The translations under genes were made by a program, and so were the position numbers. A stretch of 24,118 nucleotides of DNA from Lachnospiraceae bacterium AM93-12TA. GTDB lineage: Bacteria > Bacillota > Clostridia > Lachnospirales > Lachnospiraceae. The stretch lies in assembly GCA_027698105.1 (NCBI GenBank), contig JAQERH010000041.1, positions 1 through 24,118 of the forward strand, given 5' to 3'. Below the pieces are notes generated by a model. The model did not search any database. It saw only the letters and a program-made list of their open reading frames with translations, and had not been told where the DNA came from. This document shows, piece by piece, positions 8,061 through 15,262 of this stretch. Each line of letters begins with the position of its first letter. The stretch's first letter is position 1.

Positions 8061-8089
8061 TTGACAATATATAGAATAAATTCTATATT
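8061..8089 (+). promoter_or_regulatory. Promoter and operator of the opp-DUF169 operon
   Basis: A perfect TTGACA at 8061-8066 and TATATT at 8084-8089 are separated by 17 bp. An 8-bp-arm palindrome, TATAGAAT-AA-ATTCTATA at 8070-8087, fills the spacer and overlaps the -10 box. That position suits a repressor. Its half site TATAGAA also occurs twice just upstream of the -35 box. Confidence 0.75.
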
Positions 8090-8121
8090 TAAATAAAAAA
8101 TTATACTTAAAGGAATAAGAA

Positions 8122-9075
8122 ATGCTTAAATATACTCTTAAAAGACTACTACATTCAATTCCACTGATACTAGCAATTATAATAATATCTTTTTTCATTG
8201 TTCACTGGATGCCGGGAGATCCTATAGTGACAATGTTGGGTGATAAAGCACCAGAAGAACAAATAATCCGAATGAGAAACGAACTAAATCTTGACAAGCC
8301 ACTTTTTGAACAATTCCAAATATGGGTCAACGAAATAATCCATATGGATTTTGGAAAATCGATAATGTGGAAAGAACCCGTATTGGAAATTGTAAAAAAT
8401 AGGATTGAACCTACATTTTTATTAGCATTTATTGGAATCATTATAAGTGTATTGTTAGGAATACCACTAGGAATCACTTCAGCAAAAACACACGGGAAAT
8501 TCGCCGAAAAAATATTATCGATTTTATCTCTATTGTCAATTTCGCTACCTGCCTTTTGGATAGCAATAGTAATGATTCAAATTTTTGGTGTAAAGTTCCA
8601 AATCTTTCCTGTTGCAGGGTATCATGCAGTGGCTGACTCTGGATTTTTAATAGCACTAAAAGATCTTATGTTACCTGGCTTAGTATTAGGAATCATGCAT
8701 AGTGGACAAATTGGGAGAATGACAAAGGCTTCTATGCTGGAAATTATGAAACAAGATTACCTAAAAACTGCACGAGCTAACGGAATTAGTGAACACAAAG
8801 TTTTGAACTATTACGCATTAAAAAATGCTCTTACATCAGTTACGGTAGTAATCGGTTTTAGCTTTGCAGCTCTACTTGCAGGTGCTGTGGTTATTGAACA
8901 AATTTTTAATATTCCTGGAATAGGGAATTTAACTATTACAGCCATTTTAAATCGCGATTATCCAGTAATCCAAGTGATGCTATTATTTATTGCTATTATT
9001 TTTATTATTGTAAATATAATAACGGATATCATATGTGCATTTATTAATCCAAAAGTCAGGTATGAAAATGAATAA
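8122..9075 (+). CDS. Peptide-type ABC transporter permease (OppB/DppB family)
   Basis: A 317-residue inner membrane permease. The N-terminus MLKYTLKRLLHSIPLILAI is the typical first membrane segment, followed by PGDPI, and about six hydrophobic helices are visible. The ABC-coupling EAA-type loop is in the segment around 200-225 (DYLKTARANGISEHKVLNYYALKN, read in two parts). AAAGGA precedes the ATG. It is the first gene of a five-gene importer and overlaps the next permease gene by 8 bp. The gene is strongly AT-rich compared with murC or queT. The family moves di- and oligopeptides, but also nickel, heme and other small ligands, so the substrate is not fixed. Confidence 0.92.
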   Translation: MLKYTLKRLLHSIPLILAIIIISFFIVHWMPGDPIVTMLGDKAPEEQIIRMRNELNLDKPLFEQFQIWVNEIIHMDFGKSIMWKEPVLEIVKNRIEPTFLLAFIGIIISVLLGIPLGITSAKTHGKFAEKILSILSLLSISLPAFWIAIVMIQIFGVKFQIFPVAGYHAVADSGFLIALKDLMLPGLVLGIMHSGQIGRMTKASMLEIMKQDYLKTARANGISEHKVLNYYALKNALTSVTVVIGFSFAALLAGAVVIEQIFNIPGIGNLTITAILNRDYPVIQVMLLFIAIIFIIVNIITDIICAFINPKVRYENE

Positions 9076-9901
9076 TATAACAAAAAAAAAGAATTTCAAT
9101 TCATATGTTGTCATTGGAATAATTTTACTAATTATTCCAATGGTTGTAAGTATTATTGGTAGTGTTATGTCTAGTCATGATCCTTTAGAGACTGACGCAT
9201 TAAATAAATTACAAAAGCCTTGTACAACCTATTTAATGGGAACGGATGATGTAGGAAGAGATATTTTCACACGAGTAACAATAGGAATTAGAGTATCACT
9301 TTTAATAGGATTATCTGTAACAATAATCAGTACCATTTTAGGAATGTGTATTGGAATTATATCGGCCTATTATAAAAATACAGAAAAAATTTTAATGAGA
9401 ATTGTAGATGGTATTATGGCCTTTCCAAGTATCATATTGGCAATTGTATTAGCAGGTATTTTAGGGGCCGGTACAAAAAATATTATTGTTGCATTGTCTG
9501 TTTCCTATATACCAACATTAGCACGCGTTACTAGAAATGCAACTTTAGAAGTATTAAGTAAAGAATATGTTGAGTCAGCAGTTGTATTAGGAAAAAGTGA
9601 TAGTTACATTATATTTAATTATATTATACCTAATATACTATCACAGGTTATTGTTCAAATTACATATACATTTGCTATGGCTATTTTACATGAATCTATT
9701 CTCAGTTTCCTTGGTGTAGGAATAAAGGTTCCAACTCCCAGTTTAGGAGGAATGGTAAACGATGGGAGAAATTATATTAGTATTGCCCCATGGATCATTA
9801 CATTTCCAGGATTGACCATATCTTGGATTGTTTTAGCATTGAATATGGTGGGAGACGGGTTAAGTGAATGGTTAAATCCACGAAAGAAGAACAGGGGTTA
9901 A
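9068..9901 (+). CDS. Peptide-type ABC transporter permease (OppC/DppC family)
   Basis: A 277-residue permease partner of the preceding gene. After an N-terminal helix it shows the OppC hallmark MGTDDVGRDIFTRV, then about five more membrane segments. The cytoplasmic coupling loop reads EYVESAVVLGKSDSYIIFNY in the C-terminal half. I place the start at the ATG at 9068, seven bases after AGG; an ATG two codons upstream (9062) is too close to that site and the longer frame from 9035 lies inside oppB. Stop and start of the next gene are one base apart, so translation is coupled. Confidence 0.9.
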   Translation: MNNITKKKNFNSYVVIGIILLIIPMVVSIIGSVMSSHDPLETDALNKLQKPCTTYLMGTDDVGRDIFTRVTIGIRVSLLIGLSVTIISTILGMCIGIISAYYKNTEKILMRIVDGIMAFPSIILAIVLAGILGAGTKNIIVALSVSYIPTLARVTRNATLEVLSKEYVESAVVLGKSDSYIIFNYIIPNILSQVIVQITYTFAMAILHESILSFLGVGIKVPTPSLGGMVNDGRNYISIAPWIITFPGLTISWIVLALNMVGDGLSEWLNPRKKNRG

Positions 9902-9902
9902 A

Positions 9903-10874
9903 ATGAGTAAAATACTTGATATAAAAAATTTAACAGTAAAAGTTAATTCAGAAAAAAAAGAATTAAAAATTATTGATGACATATCTCTATCGTTAAATAG
10001 TGGTGAAACCGTAGGAATAATAGGTGAATCAGGATGTGGAAAAAGTATTACTGCACTAAGCATACTTAGATTATTAGAGCCAAATCTAAAAATAACAGAT
10101 GGAATAATTGAAATAGAAAATATAAATGTAAGAAAATTATCTACAAAAGAATTAAGAAAAATATGTGGTAAAAAGGTAGGCATGGTTTTTCAAGAACCAA
10201 TGACAGCCTTAAATCCTGTGTTTAGCATTGAACAACAAATGATGGCACCAATGAAAACACATCTGAAAATGCCGAAACATGAGTTGCACAATCGATGTAT
10301 AAAATTACTTCAGCAGGTAGGGATAAAAGAGCCGGAAGTCGTTTTAAAAAGTTATCCTCATCAATTATCTGGTGGAATGAGACAGCGAATAGTAATTGCT
10401 ATGGCTATTTCCTGTAGTCCTTCGCTGTTAATTGCTGATGAACCTACTACAGCTTTAGATGTTACAATTCAATTACAAATTTTGCGAATTATAAAAAATC
10501 TTGTACAGCAAAATAAAATGTCATTGCTTATAATTTCTCACGATATTGGAGTTATTTCTACCCTGGCAGAAGAAATTATAGTTATGTATGCCGGAGAAAT
10601 TATAGAACAAGATAGCAAAGAAAATATTTTAAAAAATGCACAACATCCTTATAGTGAAAAATTAATTACTACAGCATTAGAATTACAAAATGGAAGTAAA
10701 CAATTAACAATTGTAGAGGGTTCTGTCCCAAGACCGTATGAAAATATTGTGGGATGTAAATTCGCACCAAGGTGTGAGTTTTGTACTGAGAAATGTTTAA
10801 ACGAAAAACCGCCAGTAATACAAAAATCAAATGGTATTGGTAAAGTCAAATGCTGGAAGTATGTAAAGGATTAA
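9903..10874 (+). CDS. Peptide-type ABC transporter ATPase (OppD/DppD family)
   Basis: A 323-residue ABC ATPase that energises the importer at the inner face of the membrane. It has Walker A GESGCGKS at 41-48, the Q-loop Q97, signature LSGGMRQR at 155-162, Walker B LLIADEP at 175-181 and the switch H213. The C-terminal oligopeptide extension carries a four-cysteine cluster (C285, C291, C294, C298), of the type reported to bind an iron-sulphur cluster in DppD-type subunits. GGGG precedes the ATG. It pairs with the next gene as a heterodimer. Confidence 0.93.
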   Translation: MSKILDIKNLTVKVNSEKKELKIIDDISLSLNSGETVGIIGESGCGKSITALSILRLLEPNLKITDGIIEIENINVRKLSTKELRKICGKKVGMVFQEPMTALNPVFSIEQQMMAPMKTHLKMPKHELHNRCIKLLQQVGIKEPEVVLKSYPHQLSGGMRQRIVIAMAISCSPSLLIADEPTTALDVTIQLQILRIIKNLVQQNKMSLLIISHDIGVISTLAEEIIVMYAGEIIEQDSKENILKNAQHPYSEKLITTALELQNGSKQLTIVEGSVPRPYENIVGCKFAPRCEFCTEKCLNEKPPVIQKSNGIGKVKCWKYVKD

Positions 10875-10877
10875 GTT

Positions 10878-11777
10878 ATGGACGAAGTTATTTTAAAAGT
10901 AGAGCATTTAAGTAAAACATATAAATCAAAAAAGCGTACTACTAAAGCCGTAGATGATATATCATTTTATCTAAAAAAAGGAGAAACATTAGCATTAGTT
11001 GGTGAATCTGGATGTGGTAAAACGACAACTGGACGCATAATTGTAGGATTACTCAAATCAGACAGTGGGCTGGTTCAATTTAATAATCAGCAAATTAATA
11101 ATATTTCCAAGCGCGCTTTTAGAAAATTAAGATCCTCTATACAAATTATTTTTCAGGATGCAACTGCAGCATTGAACCCTAGAATGAGCGTTCGTAAACT
11201 TTTACTTGAAGCTGTGAAAGCAAATGGAGATACTCTTGCAGATGAAAATACAATTGTGGAAGAATTAATAAAAAATGTAGGATTATCTATTAATGATCTG
11301 GAACGATATCCTCATGAATTTTCAGGAGGCCAAAGACAACGAATTTGTATTGCTAGAGCAATAGCAATGAAACCTGAGTTAATTATTTGTGACGAACCAG
11401 TATCTGCCCTTGATTTACTTGTACAACAGCAAATCCTGAGATTATTAAAAGATTTACAAAAAAGATACCATTTTTCATACATTTTTATTTCTCACAACCT
11501 TGCTGTAGTTCGTTATATGAGTGATAGGATTGCCGTGATGTGCCAGGGCAAAATTGTGGAAGAAGGAACGACCGATGAAATTTTTACAAACCCATCACAC
11601 ATATACACTAAAATATTGCTTGATTCTATTCCTAAAATCGGAACAGAATTTAAATACACCAGAGACGTAGACTTAGAAGACGATACTAAATATCAGGAAG
11701 TAATGCGCAATCTAAAAAACAATAAATTTTATAAAAAACAACTAACAGATACGCATTATGTATTATCTGATATTTAA
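10878..11777 (+). CDS. Peptide-type ABC transporter ATPase (OppF/DppF family)
   Basis: A 299-residue second ATPase of the importer. Motifs: Walker A GESGCGKT at 42-49, Q93, signature FSGGQRQR at 148-155, Walker B LIICDEP at 168-174 and switch H206. AAAGGA precedes the ATG, three bases after the oppD stop. The C-terminal tail after about residue 250 is short, acidic then basic, and lacks the Cys-containing motif that most OppF proteins share with OppD. Only one half of the ATPase dimer therefore carries the cluster motif. Confidence 0.92.
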   Translation: MDEVILKVEHLSKTYKSKKRTTKAVDDISFYLKKGETLALVGESGCGKTTTGRIIVGLLKSDSGLVQFNNQQINNISKRAFRKLRSSIQIIFQDATAALNPRMSVRKLLLEAVKANGDTLADENTIVEELIKNVGLSINDLERYPHEFSGGQRQRICIARAIAMKPELIICDEPVSALDLLVQQQILRLLKDLQKRYHFSYIFISHNLAVVRYMSDRIAVMCQGKIVEEGTTDEIFTNPSHIYTKILLDSIPKIGTEFKYTRDVDLEDDTKYQEVMRNLKNNKFYKKQLTDTHYVLSDI

Positions 11778-11800
11778 TATAAAATTTAAGGGAGGTCGTT

Positions 11801-13441
11801 ATGAAAGCTAACGCAAAGAAATTCGCATCTATTTTTCTCATTTTATCAATGATGGGCACAGCACTTGTTGGATGTGGAAAAGAAAACAAAACGCAAACAA
11901 ATGAAACAATGGGAACAAACGAAACAAGTGCTCAAACAACCGATGACAAAATGGGGGGAGAAATTACGGTTGCGTTTATGTCTGCACCTGAAAATTTCGA
12001 TCCGGATCATCCGCAAAGTGATTGGGTTGTCACCGCTGTAACTAACCATGTTTATGAAGGACTTTTTGAATTTAGTGCTACAGATGAAGCAGTTCCTCAT
12101 CTTGCAGAGAGCTATGAAATTATTGATGATGGAAAAACATATGATATTAAGCTTCGAAAAGGCGTAAAATTCTCTGATGGAGATGAAATGAAAGCAGAAG
12201 ATGTTAAAGCATCTATGGAAAGATGGTTTAAAGTTAATGCTGCAGGTGTAAATATTGCAGATTCATTGAAGGAAATTGAAATAGTAAATGACTATGAGAT
12301 ACTTGTTAAATTCGACCAAGTATATGCACCATTCATTAGTATTATTGCATCTCCGGTATCTTGCCAAAAAATGATTGTTAAGAAAAAAGAAATTATTGAC
12401 AAATTTGGAGAAGATATTATCACAGAACACATTGGAACAGGACCATATGTATTCGATGATATAGTTCAGGGACAGAAGGTTGTACTCAAAAGAAATGAAA
12501 ACTACTGTCCAGCAGAAGGAGAGTTATCTGGTTTAGCAGGAAAAAGGGTAGCATATCTTGATAAGGTAACGATTGAATTTGCTCCAGAAGAAAGTGTTCG
12601 TGTAGCTGGATTGCAAAGTGGATTATATGCATTTGCTGATGAAATTTCTACAGATAGATATACCGAATTAGAGCAGTTTAAAGGAATTTCTCCCGTTGCA
12701 TGTAATTTTGGAACAATTGGAATCGTAGCATTTAACTGCGGTGGTAAATATTTTAATAATAAAGCACTTAGGCAGGCTGTAGCATATTCATTAGATGTAG
12801 AAGAGTTAGCGGCTGCACAGATCGGTGATGAGAGATTCTGGTCTGTTGATGATGGATCATGGTTTAAAAAGGGCAGTATCTGGTATGATGAAAAAGCTGG
12901 AGAAGGAATCTATAATGCACATGATTTAGAAAAAGCAAAGGAATTAGTAAAAGAATCTGGATATAATGGTGAAACAATCTCCATTCTCGGAACCAAATCA
13001 GACTTATTTATGAGCAATGGTGCTTTAGTATTACAAAATCAATTAGAAAAAGTAGGAATAAACGCAGAATTAAATCTAGTTGATAAAGCTACATTTGGCG
13101 AATATAGAACAGCTGGTAAATGGGATATCTTACTGTCCAGATGGTCTGATATGAATCCAGATCCACAAGTTTTTGGACCTTGGACAGGGACTGATGGTTG
13201 GGTTACAAAATGGGATGACGAAGATTCTAAAAAAATGGATGAAATATTTGCTCGTATGATTTGCGAGTTAGATTATGAAAAACGCTACGAAATCGTAAAA
13301 GAGTTTTATGATAAATTCTGGGAAGATGTACCTTACATTAAAACATTTAATGATAAACGATTATATGGAATTAGCGATAAATTAAATGGATATCAGGGAT
13401 ATGGACAACCTTATTTCTGGAATGTTTGGATGTCTAAATAG
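11801..13441 (+). CDS. Peptide-type ABC transporter substrate-binding lipoprotein
   Basis: A 546-residue family-5 solute-binding protein, expected to sit on the outer face of the membrane as a lipoprotein. The signal peptide ends in a lipobox ALVGC with lipidated C25, followed by a Thr/Asn-rich linker. The mature part shows family-5 features: NHVYEGLFEF, AESYEIIDDGKTYDIKLRKG and VKFSDGDEMKAEDVKAS. GGGAGG precedes the ATG, five bases away. It is placed after its permeases and ATPases, immediately before the DUF169 gene. The ligand is unknown; the family binds peptides, nickel chelates, heme and sugars. Confidence 0.92.
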   Translation: MKANAKKFASIFLILSMMGTALVGCGKENKTQTNETMGTNETSAQTTDDKMGGEITVAFMSAPENFDPDHPQSDWVVTAVTNHVYEGLFEFSATDEAVPHLAESYEIIDDGKTYDIKLRKGVKFSDGDEMKAEDVKASMERWFKVNAAGVNIADSLKEIEIVNDYEILVKFDQVYAPFISIIASPVSCQKMIVKKKEIIDKFGEDIITEHIGTGPYVFDDIVQGQKVVLKRNENYCPAEGELSGLAGKRVAYLDKVTIEFAPEESVRVAGLQSGLYAFADEISTDRYTELEQFKGISPVACNFGTIGIVAFNCGGKYFNNKALRQAVAYSLDVEELAAAQIGDERFWSVDDGSWFKKGSIWYDEKAGEGIYNAHDLEKAKELVKESGYNGETISILGTKSDLFMSNGALVLQNQLEKVGINAELNLVDKATFGEYRTAGKWDILLSRWSDMNPDPQVFGPWTGTDGWVTKWDDEDSKKMDEIFARMICELDYEKRYEIVKEFYDKFWEDVPYIKTFNDKRLYGISDKLNGYQGYGQPYFWNVWMSK

Positions 13442-13449
13442 GAGCTATA

Positions 13450-14286
13450 ATGAAAAACAAAAATGTATCCCGTGTTGAGTTAACATTAAACTTGCAACAT
13501 AATATAGTAGGTGTTAAATTTCTTGATTTTGAGCAAGATTATTTACATACTAACGTAGCCTTACCGGATAAAAAAGGGCCTTTTTGCTATCATGTTCGTA
13601 ATGCTATGGATGGTCTTCATTACAAGTTAAAAGAATGCCATGTTACATGTGACTACGCTAGATATGCCATTGGACTCAGTAAAGCAGATGATACAATACT
13701 TCAAGGCAGAAGTTATGAATATAGCGGATTATACGAATCCAAATCCATTTCGCGTAATATTATGGATGCAATGAAATATCTTACTCACACAGTCTATGGT
13801 TTAGAAATAGGACCATTAAAAGAGATGGAAGATGCTGATATTGTCATTATTGCAGATTACGCAGAAACAGTTATGCGAATTATGCAAGGATATGCATATA
13901 AATATGGTGCTCCTCAAAACTTATCATTTTACGGAAATCAAGCAATGTGCTCAGATATGATTTCGAAGCCGTTTTCTTCTAATGATATAAATCTTTCATT
14001 GATGTGTAAAGGAACAAGAAAAAGCGGAAGATTTGACAAAGGTGAAATTTCAGTTGCCTTTCCTATTCATATGTTTGATTCTATTGTAGAAGGCATTATT
14101 TCAACAGTAAATCCTGTGCATACTCCTGAGGATAAACGCCGGATCTTTGAGTGCATGACTGATGAAAATAATTTAGGTATCGAAATTAATCCATCTTATA
14201 ATTATGGTATTGGTTTAGTTGATTATGATACACAGATAAAAGAATACCGTGATAAATTAAATTTAAATAAACATCACAATTGTTAA
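13450..14286 (+). CDS. DUF169-family cysteine-rich protein of unknown function
   Basis: A 278-residue soluble protein that I place in the DUF169 (COG2043) family from its layout: a central GPLKEMEDADIVIIADYAE segment, then MRIMQGYAYKYG, then YGNQAMCSD and NLSLMCKGTRKSGRFD. Cysteines are at 46, 63, 67 (CHVTC), 167, 186, 235 and 278. C46, C63/C67, C167 and C186 lie in the better conserved-looking segments and could bind a metal or iron-sulphur centre, but that is inference. No signal peptide or membrane helix is visible. Its ribosome-binding site (TAGGAG) includes the stop codon of the substrate-binding gene, so it is firmly part of the importer operon. It probably acts on, or senses, the imported ligand. 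The family has no established biochemical role that I can name. Confidence 0.75.
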   Translation: MKNKNVSRVELTLNLQHNIVGVKFLDFEQDYLHTNVALPDKKGPFCYHVRNAMDGLHYKLKECHVTCDYARYAIGLSKADDTILQGRSYEYSGLYESKSISRNIMDAMKYLTHTVYGLEIGPLKEMEDADIVIIADYAETVMRIMQGYAYKYGAPQNLSFYGNQAMCSDMISKPFSSNDINLSLMCKGTRKSGRFDKGEISVAFPIHMFDSIVEGIISTVNPVHTPEDKRRIFECMTDENNLGIEINPSYNYGIGLVDYDTQIKEYRDKLNLNKHHNC

Positions 14287-14296
14287 TACCAATCAA

Positions 14297-14343
14297 GGGG
14301 CGTCGCTCTACCATCAAATTAGATGATGGAGCGATGCCTTTAT
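14297..14343 (+). terminator. Terminator of the opp-DUF169 operon
   Basis: A 17-bp imperfect stem (14299-14315 with 14322-14338, two G-T wobbles and one mismatch) has a six-base loop and is followed by TTTAT. It starts about 10 bp after the DUF169 stop. The U-run is short, so termination may be leaky. Confidence 0.65.
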
Positions 14344-14527
14344 CTATATATAAAATAATCGAGATAGTGTCAAGATTTTTTCGCAAATTTAATTCTTGCC
14401 GTTCAGCAGATGGCAGTTAACTGGCTATGATATCAAATTATTCCTCATGTATAAATTGGTGAACTATACAGTTCCTGTTCTTCCACTGTCCATTTCCTAA
14501 AAAACAGCATTTTTCAAAGTTTTCCGC
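14344..14527. other. Intergenic, no gene seen
   Basis: I see no convincing coding frame or RNA gene here. Composition moves back toward that of the flanks. It separates the opp-DUF169 operon from the toxin promoter. Confidence 0.5.
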
Positions 14528-14556
14528 TGTTTCACAAACGAAATCTATGCTATACT
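14528..14556 (+). promoter_or_regulatory. Promoter of the type I toxin mRNA
   Basis: A strong extended -10, TGC-TATACT (TATACT at 14551-14556), has a weak -35 (TGTTTC at 14528-14533, 17-bp spacer). The start point would be near 14563, just before the 5' arm of the inverted repeat. Its 16 bases AAATCTATGCTATACT are identical to the queT promoter. Confidence 0.7.
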
Positions 14557-14564
14557 AAATTCAC

Positions 14565-14834
14565 GGAAAGCCAGAATACACAAAAGGCGGCCTACCCTCC
14601 ATCATCGGAGGGGCTGACCCTCCAGACCAAAGAGGAAAGGAGGGCGATGCCAATGTACGTTACATATTCGGATCTGATCCAGATAGGTATCTTATTGGTT
14701 TCCCTTGCCAGTCTCATGTATGAGATTTTCAAAGGAAAAAAATAGCCGCCCACTACTGCGAATAGTGAACGGCTGATGCTGTAAAGCATATAGTTTGTCA
14801 TTGTCGAGGGTAGGCCATGTATCTCTGGCTTTCC
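14565..14834. repeat. Inverted repeat flanking the toxin ORF
   Basis: GGAAAGCCAGA plus ATACA (14565-14580) and GGCCTACCCTC (14589-14599) are complementary to TGTAT/TCTGGCTTTCC (14818-14834) and GAGGGTAGGCC (14806-14816). An extra 8 bp interrupts the left arm. In a full-length toxin mRNA the 5' and 3' ends would pair. Confidence 0.8.
14647..14745 (+). CDS. Small hydrophobic type I toxin (holin-like toxin family)
   Basis: A 32-codon ORF (or 30 from the second ATG at 14653) encoding a peptide that starts MPMYVTYSDLIQIG, has one membrane segment (about 11-24) and ends in a basic FKGKK tail. This is the layout of the Firmicute putative holin-like toxins related to TxpA/BsrG, which insert into the membrane and disturb it when made in excess. 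GGAGGG at 14639-14644 is the ribosome-binding site and is complementary to two upstream CCCTCC motifs, so translation is likely restrained by folding. An antisense RNA with its own promoter overlaps the 3' part. Toxicity is not shown by sequence; the family match and locus layout make it likely. Confidence 0.8.
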   Translation: MPMYVTYSDLIQIGILLVSLASLMYEIFKGKK

Positions 14835-14841
14835 CCTTTCT
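14736..14841 (-). ncRNA. Antisense antitoxin RNA of the type I module
   Basis: A minus-strand transcript of about 105 nt is predicted from its promoter (14848-14876) to an intrinsic terminator. In the RNA sense the terminator is AGCCG..CGGCU with inner CACUA/UAGUG and a seven-U run that corresponds to plus-strand A 14736-14742, in the last codons of the toxin gene. It would pair with the 3' region of the toxin mRNA, as RatA does with txpA and SR4 with bsrG. Its 5' part repeats the sequence of the toxin mRNA 5' end. Confidence 0.75.
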
Positions 14842-14847
14842 ATATTC

Positions 14848-14876
14848 AATATATCACATCTAAATATAGAGTGCAA
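14848..14876 (-). promoter_or_regulatory. Promoter of the antitoxin RNA
   Basis: On the minus strand TTGCAC (plus 14871-14876), a 17-bp spacer and TATATT (plus 14848-14853) form a near-consensus promoter with a better -35 than the toxin promoter. That fits an antitoxin made in excess. Confidence 0.75.
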
Positions 14877-14985
14877 GGTTATTTCTGTGCTGTCATCCGC
14901 AGATCTGCTCCTTCTTCCTAAATGCACGCCGGAACCAGGGTAAAATAATCTGGTTAAAGGAAAGAGCTTGCAGAGCAGCCAGAAG
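14877..14985. other. Intergenic, no gene seen
   Basis: This short stretch lies between the antitoxin promoter and the ORF remnant. I see no feature in it. Confidence 0.5.
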
Positions 14986-15232
14986 TTAGCTTTTTCTGAA
15001 TGGTAATGCTATTAAATTCCCTAATAATGCAATAACTGCATATCCAACTACATAAACCCACGCACTTGAGTTATAAAACATAATCGTTTCCTGTTCTGCA
15101 TGCTCTTCTGCAAACCGCTCCAATTCCTTTCTCAAATAAGTAATCACACATTTTTTCGGAAGAGTTCTCTCTAATCTGCCTCATGGCAGCTATTCTTTTC
15201 ATTGTTTCATTGAATACATTTTTTCTAATCAC
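14986..15232 (-). pseudogene. Frameshifted remnant of a small membrane-protein gene
   Basis: Two minus-strand frames look coding in sequence. The upstream one runs from a GTG near 15230 through KRIAAMRQIRENSSEKMCDYLFEK. The downstream one, one frame over, continues ELERFAEEHAEQETIMFYNS and ends in a single membrane helix and FRKS before a TAA at 14986. The natural join lies around 15125-15150. I do not recognise the family. An amphipathic or charged helix followed by a C-terminal membrane anchor is all that can be said. It could also be chance, given the length. Confidence 0.35.
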
Positions 15233-15262
15233 GAACGATTCCTGCAGCTTTCTCCCATAAAA

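Noticed and set aside
14299..14338. Imperfect hairpin considered as a CRISPR-like or mobile-element end
   Set aside because: It is a single unit with no spacer array, no transposase and no target duplication. Its position after the operon fits a terminator.
8061..14345. Insertion sequence or integrative element carrying the opp-DUF169 block
   Set aside because: No transposase, integrase, tRNA or attachment repeat is visible, so only compositional acquisition is claimed.
14411..14475. Small palindromes CAGTTAACTG and GAACT-ATAC-AGTTC before the toxin promoter
   Set aside because: They are short, isolated and too far from the promoter boxes to support an operator claim.
14592..14927. Minus-strand 111-codon frame across the toxin locus
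   Set aside because: It runs antisense over the toxin and through the antitoxin RNA promoter and terminator, with no ribosome-binding site. The RNA signals explain the region better.
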